From: Warburgia ugandensis
Taxonomy: Eukaryota; Streptophyta; Magnoliopsida; Canellales; Canellaceae
Direction: 5' to 3'
DNA length: 64,000 nucleotides
Assembly: GCA_035236585.1 (NCBI GenBank)
Contig: CP141136.1
Coordinates: 30,836,949-30,900,948, forward strand
The notes under the pieces were generated by a model. That model ran no database searches. It worked only from the letters and a program-made list of their open reading frames with translations, and was not told the origin of the DNA. The translations under genes and the position numbers were made by a program. Of this stretch, positions 1 through 12,684 are shown one piece after another. The first letter of the stretch is position 1. Every line of letters begins with the position of its first letter.

Positions 1-170
1 ACGAAAAGTTACTGACTCAAACATGGATTCCTTGGAGAATTATATGTAGTTCTCAACTACATTGACAATTAGCTAAGATTTTAATTTCTCTGCAGAATCA
101 AATTAGCTAAGATTTGTATTTCTCTGCAAAATCACATGATTATGTGTTCCAAGACATCTTCTCAAGAAAA

Positions 171-1063
171 ATCATCATCATCATTGTCAAAGCCTTATCC
201 CGATTATGGGTCGGCTATATGAATCTTGTTCATCCATTCCCCTTTATCAAGGGTCATGGAAAATTTTTAAATCTTTCTCCCCACTTCTATCCATGTTCTT
301 TTAGGCCTTCCCCGTGCCTTTTAGAACCTTTGACCTAGATCGACTCACTCCTAACCAATGCCATTTTCAGTCGCTACTGGACATGTCCAAACCATCTTAG
401 TCTACCCTCCCTCATCTTGTTACCTACTACGACTAAATTTCCACTAATGTTTTCATTTCTAATTCTATTCTTTCTAGTATTGCCACTTATCCATCTCAAC
501 ATTCTCATTTCATCTACGTTCATCCTATGTACATGTTGCTCTTTAACTGCCCAACACTCTAATCCATAGAACATGCCCGGCCTTATGGCCATCATATAGA
601 ATTTTCCTTTTTGTTTGAGTGGTACCCATTAATCACACTAAACTTCACAGGCACATCTCCATTTGTTCCAACCCAATTGGAATCCCAAGAAAATATCCCT
701 CTCAATCTCTCCACTCTCATAAATTATTGATTCCAAGCATCGGAAGTGGTATGTTTGGGGGCTTCTTGATTATCTATCTCTGTTGGTGCTTCACTCCCAT
801 CCTCTCCTTACTAAAATTGTATTCCATATATTCTATCTTAGTTCAACTAATTTTAAATCCTTTAAACTCTATAGCATCTCTCTGTAAATCTAACTTCGCG
901 TTTACACCCTCCCTCTCTTGTATTATCAATCAAAACTACATCATCTACAAATAACATGCACAATGGAATATCCTCATGCAGATGTTTTGTTAACTCATCC
1001 ATAACTAACATGAAAGGTATGGACTCAATGCCAATCCCTAGTGCAATCCTATAGTGATAGGGA
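171..1063 (-). mobile_element. RTE-clade LINE, 5'-truncated copy 1
   Basis: Read on the minus strand, this matches the 3' part of the longer RTE copies at 27.4-30.4 and 53.5-59.0 kb. It begins inside the reverse transcriptase: a VMDELTKHL block and an FVDD box stand where the family has FADD. It ends with the RTE C-terminal block (RLRWFGHVQ near 374-400) and a short tail of ATC/TGA triplets at 171-183 instead of poly-A. Such simple-repeat tails and a very short 3' UTR are known for the RTE/BovB clade. Stops and frameshifts are present and the catalytic box is altered, so it is a dead copy. 5' truncation is usual for LINEs. Confidence 0.85.
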
Positions 1064-1489
1064 AGGATGTTCATTAATTAAAATATTATTTCCCTGGAGA
1101 TCTGTTGATAACATTTTCAGAAAATTATTTGAAAAATCACATACCACCAGCACTTCAAAACTTAAGGGACATAACTTTGATATTTGACTCAAGTTCCATA
1201 GCCCCATGCGGTGGATGTTGATGTATGAAAGCCTACTAAGGAGCTAAAGTCATTGGTACTGCTTAACCATCTGCTACTGAATGTATGAATTCACCAAATG
1301 GATTTGGCAGACTCATCTTCAACCTTCTTTATCCATAGTGAAACTTAATACAGTTTACAAACAAACATACAAAAATGTTTATTTGAAAAGTTCTAGAGTC
1401 TAGTTACCTAGATCTAGTTAGTTGTATATGGCAAGCTCTTCCCAAATGCATTGAAGTACCTTCTCTATGAGCAAACTCAAGTAGATACA
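1064..1489. other. No recognised feature
   Basis: AT-rich sequence between RTE copy 1 and the possible last exon of the minus-strand gene. I see no coding similarity or repeat here. It is either the 3' flank of that gene or part of a further intron. Confidence 0.4.
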
Positions 1490-1612
1490 TTAAAATTTAG
1501 ATACCCAAGACAGCTTCTCAGGCAATTCCAAACTGCTCTCCCAGGAAAAAAGGCATGTGTACCAGCTAGCATGAGGTTTAAATGACAACAAAAGGGTCAG
1601 CTGCGCATCCAT
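1490..1612 (-). other. Candidate terminal exon of the small conserved gene (weak)
   Basis: On the minus strand a pyrimidine-rich acceptor (CTTCCTTTTAG) at 1623-1613 opens a phase-0 frame of 40 codons starting MDAQLTLLLSF and ending in TAA at 1492-1490. The phase fits exon 3, which also ends between codons. The residues do not clearly match the short conserved tail I would expect for this protein, so the true last exon may lie elsewhere or left of the window. An alternative is chance. Confidence 0.2.
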
Positions 1613-1912
1613 CTAAAAGGAAGTAATTAGTGGATAATAGAGATAGGAGTCTAAATGATTTCCAACTTGCTATTAGAAAGAAAAAGCTTCCAGACACTCC
1701 AATCCCAGTCCTCTGGTATAGTTAATTAATAGATAGGAATATTTTAGCATTCATAGTAACTTCCATTTTTTTAGATCAAAGATAGTCCAAGCATGGAAAT
1801 GTTGGATAACTTCTTGTGGTTAAGTAAATTTTGCGGAACCAAGATGAATACAATAGTTTCCCTCAATGGACACATGAAATGACTAAAAACAAGCATACAA
1901 TTGGAATATTAC

Positions 1913-4900
1913 CTTGCCCATTGCCTTAAGTTCCCGTCCAACAGGTTCCAAGAACTTCATACTGACATTAATTGGCCATAACTGTGCAACATATAAGATA
2001 TCCTAATCAGATTCTTTTAAAGCATCTATAGAGTTTGAAAAGGTGGAAACAACTAGTTCAAGAAAGAAGCACTAATACGACAGTTAAGATGAGGTATTGA
2101 CTCTTGACATACAATCAGAACACGAGAATCCAGAATTGGACAAGATTTGAATGTTTGCATAATAAATTTTTAAGTTCTAGTATTCTAAAGCACCGGTTGC
2201 ACCTTTAATATCATTAACCTAGAAAACAAATAGGCCATAAATGGCTTCAAAGTTAGCTTCTTGAATAACTGCCTAGTACTGTATGGAAAATAAATTCAAT
2301 GCTAAGCTGCCACCATTATAATTGTGAGAGCTGTAAGAAATTACCAACCAGTCATATACTGGGACAAACAATGGATATGCAAAAATTTTGGAAATCTCGA
2401 ATATGGAGAAGCAATGAATCCACTTGGTGGCAGGTCAAAACAAATGTCCATTGGTCTAAGTCCATGAGGCAAAGTTTCATTTATTGGATGGCACGAACCA
2501 GCTCATGTGGTATTTTATCAGCATCCTGCAGGACTACTCTTTTGAGTGGCATGCACACATAATGTTTAGGGGCACGAAGCAAACATTGTTGTTGGGACTT
2601 AGTATCTAAATTAGCAATTCCAGACTATCATCTACCTTTAAAGGATGCAATGCGCAGAAGGAAGTCAAATAAACACTATTAGATCATCCAATGGCAAGAG
2701 CAGCAACACAGCAGCTAATTTTTAATATAGAATAAATATTATCAGATCATTCAAAAGCAAGAGAAGCAAAAGAGCAGCTAATTCATATACAGACTTTAAG
2801 CCAAGCACATTACTTGAGTATAGCTCAAACAGGAGGAGCAGATGAATAAGGTTCATTTAACTGGTTCTTTATATTGATGATCCCTCTTGGAAGGGCTTCT
2901 TTCACGGGTCAAGAGATTTTTGTCAAGTAGATCCTCTTCTCTTTCTGGTTCACAGTTATGGTCAAGGTATTTCAGTGAATGGGAGTCAATTCTGAATATT
3001 CTGGACCATTCTGCTCATTCCAATTGTTCCAAGCTTATTGTAGTCTCCTTTTTCTCTCTCAAGCGAAGTTACATGTGACTTTCCTAAAGAAGTCAATGCT
3101 CTTAAATAGCCCTTTATTTGCAAAGAAGACATTAAGTAGAAAAGTGAATTGCTCTTGATTGCCCTCAAGTCTTTTAACAATAGCGAAAGCCTCTCTGTGC
3201 AAGACTGCAAGGTTTATTTATCAACTAGTTAATTTGAGTGGTTTATTTGTGAACTAAGTTGATGTTAACATAATATTAATAGACAAGGAGACATTCTATT
3301 TGTAAACTGCATAAAATTGTGGCAGGACACCAGGTACCGTGCTTCTGCTCTGACAGAGAAGTTGCAGAGACAGTATAGGGCAGCCACTAATAGACAAGCA
3401 ATAGTGAGCCTTATGCAGTGACAAAGGGAGAGAGATGTTATTTTTCTAGACGCATGAAGGGAAGATATGTAACAGAAATTACAGAACTCATCCATGAAAA
3501 AGCTCTTTCAAAATGAGATTAATTTGCAAGGATGCTTGCATACTAGCAACTTTCTATCTGTGTTTGGTCGGTAGGCATATCCAGCTGTGAGAAGCACCAG
3601 AATCCTCCTCAGTTGGATCTTATTACTTCCACCGAAGAACTAAGAGCAACAGAAATCCCTTTTACAAACATGTGACCTATACTGATGCACTTAGGGTGGT
3701 TGGTTTTTTGTTGGAAAACCTGCCTCAATAACTCTCTCAATCGACCATCTCACTCATAGAGAAAGTTCGCTTCACAGGTTGACAATCTGTTGTAAGGATG
3801 CTCTATCAGTGCCTAGTTTGTGGTATTTTGGCTGAAGCTTCCATTGCGGTATTTTTGTTTAGTTTGTCCGAGGCTGACGTGTGCCGGCTGATGCAGAGTT
3901 GTGCTTTTCGCACTCACCCACCATTTTTTTGTGTGGCTGTGTGCGGAAAGGGTATACCCAGGTAGAAAGTTGAGGATTATGCTCTGCTTGGCGACGACAT
4001 TGTCATCACCGATGAGAGAGTTGTGACCAATACGTCGAGGTTATGAGTCAGTTAGGAGTGAAGATTTCAAAAAAGTCTCTCACTTCTAAAACTGGTGCCT
4101 GTGAATTTGTGAAAAAATTCCTAATTCACGACAAGGATCTTTGTGATGCATAGTCAGTGATGAGCTGATGATAACAGCGTGGTCATGTGCTTTGCTGAAG
4201 CTTCCATTGTGGTATATTTGTTTAGTTTGTCCAAGACTGACCTGTGTTTGGTGATGCATAGTCAGTGATGAGTTTATGATAATTGTGTGCTTCGCTATCA
4301 CTGAGGGAGGGTGGGTGGTGGGGAGTTGGGGAATTGCAAGTCCTCTGGAATCTATGTATTTACCACATACCTACCAGGTCCCAAAATGAATTTGGGAAGT
4401 GAAACATGAAAGGAAAGCAGGAACGCAGGACAAAAAGAAGATGGAAGTGAAAATTTGGGAAACAGTAAGAAATCTTATGAGAAAAACACTGAAAAACGTC
4501 CATGACATGATAGAGAAATGTCTAGAGAAACACATAGGAAACATCTGAGAAACAGAATGAAATGTCTTAGGGAGCACAGAAGATATGTTTCGTTTAATTT
4601 CTCCTGAAGTTTTCCATAAGTTTCTGAGGTGTTTCCCATAAGTGTCTCAGGCATTTCCCAAAAGTTTCCTCCCCTCCAAGAAAATTTTCATTTTAATATA
4701 TGAAACAAGATTCCCAGTCTTGAGGTAATCTCCAGTAACTATGGTTTGGCTATTTATTTGGTCATTGTGGAAGAAAAGGAAGTTTTCCATCCTTTGCAAC
4801 AACAACAATGCAATTGTGGGACATTTTCTACTTCAGCAACATGGTAAAGTTGTACATACTTGTAGGATTCTTTCAGCCTCATACACCTTAAAGCCCAACT

Positions 4901-7900
4901 CCAATGAGTTCGGCATGGGAAACCTGGGCCCTGTTGGGGTCGGATGTCTTATTAAAGATCACAAACGCATGATGATGTTGGCTTCTCCGACTTATTGGAG
5001 GGTACAGACTGATGTCATATTGAATTTCAGGCATTCCTAACTGGTTTCACCTTTTCTCATAGCTAAATCCCGATGACTAACATTGATGTGAACCTTAGAA
5101 CGTGATCACTTGGCTGCATCATATCTTATGAATTCCCTTTAGTTTGATTTTTAATCCTGGATCCAGATTCTTTTGTGCTGTCAGGAGATCTGTAAATGAC
5201 ACTGCTATGAGTTAGCCAATGAGGGACTGCAAGAGAGCCTGCTCTATGACTTCTGATTCTTTGTGCAAGGCTTTCGGCCTTTTTATTTGTGTCCTCTTGT
5301 TTAAGAACACTTTAGTTGAAATGTTGCAATGGCTAGAATAAAGATGGATAGGATCTTTTTACTGGTAATAGAATTAGGACAAACCTCAGGTTTTAGAAAG
5401 GGAAAAGGATATAAACTAGGGTGAATGCAGAGATTAGGGTTTGAAAGATGTGCAAAAAAATGGGGAAAAAGGCAGGACTGGTATGCGGGTTTGGAATAGC
5501 AGCTGTGCACTATTGAGGAGGGGTTTTTGGTGATATAGAGGGTTTATGGACTGGAACAAGGGAAAAAGGTTGGAACTTGAAAGGAGGTACTACCAGCTGG
5601 TTCTAGGGAAGAATTTACTGGGTTTTCAAGGGAAATTCACCCTTGATGCTAATTAAATCCATAAAACTAGTTTATCCAACAAAAAGCTCCAGAAGTTAAC
5701 TAGTAATGAGAAGAAACAGTTCACACTTAGACTAGAAGTTGAAAAGGGAAAAGAAGAAGAGGTGGAACTCCAAGAAAGCAAGAGAAAACTCACTATTATT
5801 CAATCACCAAAAAGAACTACTTAAAAGAAAGCCCTAATCCCTTTTATAGACATATCAGGGCATCACTTTTCGTGTTCCTCAAGTAAACTATGACCAAAGA
5901 CCATTATACCCTTATATGAAAAAAAACAACTTAACCTTGGCCCATTACATAAAAGACCATTATACCCTTATATGAAAAGAAACAACTTAACCTTGGCCCA
6001 TTACATAAAAGACAACTAGCCTACAAACCTAAGCAACTTAAATTTTAAAGAAAAGAAAACATAACGAATCTTTATTGAACTTAAACTTCAACCATTTGCT
6101 CCCTTCTTCTTTTATATACATGTAGAGCCTTTGCTTGACCCTCTAGTGCATGCTTAAAATAGGGACTATAAACCAAAGCATCTTAAATTTTAAAGAAAAA
6201 AAAACATAACAAAACTCTATTCAACTTAAACTTCAACCATTTGCTTTCCTCTTCCTTTTGTACACGTGTAGCCTTTGAACAATCCATCTTGTGCATGAAA
6301 GATTGGGTTAAGTCTTCTATGTTTTCATAGGATGATGTTCCTACATCAAAATGGGTGGCCAATTGGAATTTAAACTACATGGGCATAAATCTCTCTTAAA
6401 GGATAACACACCTTGCAGCAAGGCTTTGTTGAGATGAAGATCTTTGATACGCATTCTTGCAAATGATTGACTAAGGAAATTATGATTTGTAAATATAGAT
6501 CGGTGAAAGTGAGGAAGTTCAATTTCAGTAAAGAAATGCATTTGTTTGTAGCATAAGTTAGAGAAGGTCATTCTAGATTATATTTCCAGAAACATGCACC
6601 TCACTTATGGAATAGAAGGGGACCAATATAATGGCTTGTAATGAATATGGAACAGGTCAATAGAAAGAAGAAATTTAAAGAAATGAATTTTGACTTTGAG
6701 GGTTGCTACAAGCTACACCATAAGATTTTTTTCTTTTTTCAATTTTTTTTTTTTTTTTTGTATAGTTATATGGTGTTTTCAATAGTTGAGTTACTGCCGT
6801 TTGACTTGGAGGCCATGGGTGTGAGGTGTGGAAACAGCCTCTTGCAAGGTAAGGGTGCTTACTATAGCCCCTTTGTGGTCCACCCCTTACCCAAACCCTG
6901 CATACACAGGAGCTTCATGCACCAGGCTGCCCCTTTTTTATACAAACTATCCCAGTTGCCATCCATCCAGCATCAGCATACATCCACACTTTGCTAACAT
7001 GTTTCGTGTTCTTGCATAATGATACTTATATCATCCACCATCTCATGGGTGGAAGAGGGTTTAAACCCTCACCTCACCAATAGCTGCAGCCTACTAGGTA
7101 GGGAATTAGTTAAATGGAAGATCACCTGCAGAAATTAATCTTCCTCTATCCCTACAAACTCCAAAGAAGATTTCATCCTCCTCAAACATAATGTTGTTTG
7201 TCTTTCCACAAGGACAAAGTAACCAATTTGGTAACAATTTTTTTCCACCAACTAAAGGCCCCACCGTCCACACTATCAACCAGCATCATAATCAGCACCA
7301 TTATTATCACCAAGACCTTATCCCGATTAGGGGTCGGACACATGAATCTTGTTCCTCCAATCCCCTCTATTAAGTGTAGTGGCTTCATTTAGTTCCAAAG
7401 TTTTTAAATCTTTTCTTACCACTTCTATCCACATTATGTTGGGCCTTTCTCTTGCCCTGTTAGAACCTTTGACTTAGATCACCTCCCTCCTATTAATGCC
7501 GTTTTTGGTCTCTGTTGAACACGTCCAAACTATCTAAGTCTAATCTCTCTCATCTTGTTACTTATTTGTGCTACTCCTAAGTTTCTTCTAATGTTTTCAT
7601 TTCTAATTCAATCCTTTCTTGTCTTGCCACTCATCCATCTCAACATTCGCATTGTGGTGACACTCGTCCTATGTACATGTTGTTCCTTAACTGCCCAATA
7701 CTCTGATCTATAGAGCATGGCCGGACTTACAGCCATCATATAGAATTTTTCTTTCAGTTTGAGTGGCACCCTCCAATCCAACAATACTCCAGAGGCACAT
7801 CTTCATTTTTTTCAACTCGCTTGGATTCTTCACCTAACTTCCCTCTTAATCTCTCAACTCTCATGAATTATTGATCCAAATATCGGAAGTATTCTTTTAG

Positions 7901-10900
7901 GGGGACTTCTTGATTATCAATCTTTATTGGTGCTCCACTCTTGCACCTCTCTTTGCTAAAATTGCATTCCATATACTCTGTCTTAGTTCGGCTAATTGTA
8001 AATCCTTTAGATTTTAATGCAGCTCTCCATAACTCTAGCTTTGTGTTTACGCCCTCCCTTGTCTTATCAATCAAAACTATATCATCTACAAATAAGATGC
8101 GCCATGGAATCTCCTCATGTCAAGCATTGATGAAATTTCAATTCCAAAGAAGAGCCTCATTCGTAAGTAGCTCACTACTTCTATCATTCATGATTCCCCA
8201 AACAGCATAAATGAAATACAAAATTCAGGAAGAATGAAGGTAGAAAGGAAAATGGCAGTTTCCCTCAAGTTTCCAGCATTCCCCCATGAAAATCACCTCC
8301 CAAAGATTGCTTCTAATGAGAGAAATCCCAGAAATTGTCAGATTTCAGTTTCCTTCAATGAAAGGAAGAAAATAATACCCAGGTGAGCTAACCCTGAAAG
8401 AGATCTTCAATGGATTGCATATAAGTTTTTTTTAATGCATCAAACGGGCATATAAGTCACAATTTAATTCACCCATTAGACTATGGCTGAGTGAAAATTA
8501 GAAAATAACTGCCTTTAACTTACATTGCCCCTTCAAACACTTCACGTGATTAGAGCCAGTAAGGTATACGCTTCTATGACTGTAAGCCAAGTCACATCCA
8601 CAGAATATGCCTCTGCAGTGTCTCATCCAAATATGGATATTCAGGAATGCTACTAAAACCTCACCTTGAAGCAGAAACACGCTTAATATCCTACAAGCTT
8701 CAATCCCAAAAGCTGTTTCTATCATCTATGGATGATGATTTCTACCAGTTTTTTATGTAATAGCACAAGATGTACCAAGTTTAGAGGGAATTGTACTGTT
8801 GTTTAAAGGATTGAGACAAACTTGTAGTTGTAAGAATGATTGGAAGTTGAGCAATGTAGGAATAAAATTGGAGTATGGGAAACACAAGAAAGATTATATA
8901 TAAGCCAACTTTAACCAGATGACAGCTCCCAGCAGACTGCGTGTGTGACCTAACAAAGAACGAACATGGCAGTCAGATGCAAAGTCCAATTTACCATTGC
9001 TGATGATTTTGAGGATGAAGTTATATCTTTCATATATGCACGTAGCCATACTTTTTGTAGGTTAAATTGTGATTCTAAGGATATATCAAATCAAAGCACA
9101 TACATTTTATTTCAAGGAAAATGACATCATAATGCAAATTATGCCCGTTAAAAGCCACCAAGACAAAGGATCAGGAAGCAAATTATGCAATTCATCAACA
9201 CAAGGAAAAGGACAAACTAAAGGAAAGGCAGACCATTATCATCGAAATGTTTTTGTAACTTGTCAACAACATATCGTATCACCTTAAATTTACTTTTCAG
9301 TTATACGTCAGTAATATATACATAATATTTCAGTCGTACATGCAAATAACTACTGCATTACAATTCTTAACCAAATAATAGAATATAGTTAGAAATGCAT
9401 CGTTGAGTTGTCACCCTGTGACCTGGAGGTCACAGATTTGAGGCATGGAAACAGCCTCTTGCAAAAATGCAAGGTAAAGGCTGCATACTATAGACCCTTT
9501 GTGGTCTGCCCCTTCCCTCGACCCCGCATATGCAGGAACTTCATGCACTAGGCTGCTCTTTTCTTTTAGTCAAAAAACATTTTATTCGAAATAGGCAAAA
9601 TAGAAAAGGAACATAAGATACTATGGTACAAAGATGATAGAACACATAAGTTGTAAATGACATTTTCCGTATGCTTTTTGCAATACCACCACCATATGTT
9701 CCACACAAATATTGTCAAGAGACAATGAAAAGTGGATATAAATTTAAATGCAAAACTTGCAGGAAATGATCCGTAAACCAGGTCAATCTCCATTACAGGA
9801 AATGATGCAAGAGCATCTAACATGTTGAGAACCAAGGAAAAAGACAAGAGAAGTAAGCGGATCTGCAACTAAGGGTAAATGAGGGACTTAATATTCATCT
9901 GGGGCACTCTTGGGGTTTATCCAAATCACTTAGATTGGAAATAATGTTACAACTAAGTGATTCAAATTGTAACTATGTTTTGCACTAGGATTTAGGATTT
10001 TCCAAGCATTTAGAATTCTGACTTAACTGGTGCCATTTATCAAAAAGTCTAATATGTATTCAACAGGAAAAGAGCACATGCTATTAGAATTCATACAAGG
10101 TAGGGCTTTTGTATTGAATTCATAGAGAGAAAGGATGGTTTAAGGTTTATTTGGATTGTTAGGATGGAGTAGATTTCAGATATTCTAGGTCAGAGACTCA
10201 TCAAACCTACATATGTTTTCTAGAAGTTGAAAGATCCTTTTGTGATTGCTTTTGCAATGAAAATTAGAAGTTTATCATCTTGAGAATGACTGTCAATTGT
10301 GGTAGTGCAACACCTATTATTTAAACAGTGCAGTGCCATCTACCAAAAATTATGACTTCGCATCATCTCAATTGCAAACTCTGTCATCAATGACTTATGA
10401 CATGAACTTCTCTATGTGTTAGTATCTGTGGTTGGAATAATCTGGAGAAAATTAAATGGAAACAATTGAAATAATAGTGAGGGCCCAATAGACAGGGCAA
10501 TTTATTTGTACTCAACTGGGCAAGTTCAGTTTCTTGTCAATAAACAAAATAAGTTAGTTTCACAATAAAACCATATAGTAGTTCAGATTGTGCACTTTTT
10601 TAGCCTATCCTTTTAGGCTGGGATAATGCTGGCTTGGAATTTGTTAACTTTCAGCCATTTTTAGTTGTGCAGCTATGGTTCCTCTATTAAAATTTTACCA
10701 CCATTCCCACAAAAAGAGAAAAAAGGACACCCACCCACACACACTGTTAAATGATACTTACTACCGCATATCTCGTGCAGCATAACTCTTTTTGGTATAT
10801 ATAATACGATACTTTACCAACATAAAAAGATACACATGCACACACTAACTGTACATTCTAACACATATTTCATGTTGCATAACTCTTTTTCATATAGGCA

Positions 10901-12621
10901 ATTTTAGCAAGGAGAGGAGCAGGAGTGGAACACAAGTCAAGATTGATAACCAAGAAGTCCCCGTAAAAGACCACTTTCGGTACTTAGAATCAATGATTCA
11001 TGAGAGTGGAGAGATTGATAGGGAGGTTATCCAGAGAATCCATGCGAGTTGGAACAAATGGAGATATGCATCTGGAGTTTTGTGTGGTCGGCAGGTGCCA
11101 CTCAAACTAAAAGGAAAATTCTATAGGATGGCCCTAAGGCTGGCCATGCTCTATGGATCAGAGTGTTAGGCAGTTAAGGAACATTATGCTCATAGGATGA
11201 GCGTCGCAAAAATGAGGATGTTGAGATGGATGAGTGGTAAGACAAGAAAGGATAGAATTAAAAATAAAAATATTAGAGGAAATTTAGGGGTAGCACCAAT
11301 AGGTAGCAACATGAGGGGGATTAGACTTAGATGGTTTGGACATGTTCAAAGGAGACCAAAAACGGCATCAGTGAGAAGGAGGGAGGCAATACAAGTAGAA
11401 GGTTCTAAAAGCATAAGGGGAAGGCTCAAAAGAACGTGGATAGAAGTGGTGAGGAAAGATTTTAAAACTTTGGGACTAAATGAAGCCATGGTGATCAATA
11501 GAGAGGAATGGAGGAATAAGATTCATGTGGCCGACCCCTAATTGGTGTAAGGTCTTGATGATGATGATGATGATAATGATACTTCACCAATACTTCATTT
11601 CCAATTAGACATATGGTTCTAAACAACTCATTAAAAGGATGAATGAGTCCATGTAAATGACCAAGTAAATTATGTGCATCAAAGGAAACAAAGAATTGAA
11701 TCCCAAGCCCAGTACTGGAAAGGACTAGAAACAAGCAACTGTAAATTAATGCCATAACTTAACAACAGCTTCTCAATCTTACTGATCACATACCATCGTT
11801 AGGTTACTAATTTGTTTAGTTGAAGCATATGCTTGGCACAAGTATCCTAAGAACATATTGTGGTAACTTGCACACAATGAGGTGGTGCAATCATGAATTC
11901 ACTAAAAAGGCTTGATGTGACTTACCAAAAAATGGGGAACAAGACCTGGCATGAGGACAAGCTCTCTTGATTTTCACTTTGATATGGCAAAAGCTCTTAA
12001 ATGAGATTAATAGTGGTTTTAAAACTTTTAGGAGGTAATCTGAAACAAAGATTGAAGTCAGAATCTTAAGCCAACAACTCAAAATAATTGCACACGACCT
12101 TCCTGAATTAAACAACCAATGGACAAAGCTTTTTACTGAGAAATCACTGCGTACAATGTGCCTCCTGTTACCCAGTTCTTCAACTGTCCTATCACCAGTT
12201 TTTTCAGTTTTATGATATATTTATATTCTTCTATAACAAGGTCCATCTATATAGGCTTACGTTGCTCCCTCCATGATTGTCTAAATTGGGACGAGATTCC
12301 ACGCAAAAATGAATTGCTTTGAACAAAAATAAACAAGAATTCCAACAATTAACAACCAAACAAGCATACAAATAGAAGAAAAACACAGACCTGGGAAGCA
12401 TTATCAAAACCATGTCAATTCAAAAATATAAAGGTGAAGAGACAATCGTAAGAAGAGAACCAAAGATGGACGGTGTCACTATTACCTTCAAACCTAGTAG
12501 TCTAATTGGCGTAATCTGGCCGGGCACGATACAATCCGGCCCCGCGGCTTCCAACTTAGCTTCCATTGCAAAGCCTTGGCCAACAGGATCCGGGTGCTGA
12601 ACAATATAACAGCATAAAGAT

Positions 12622-12684
<63 letters not shown>

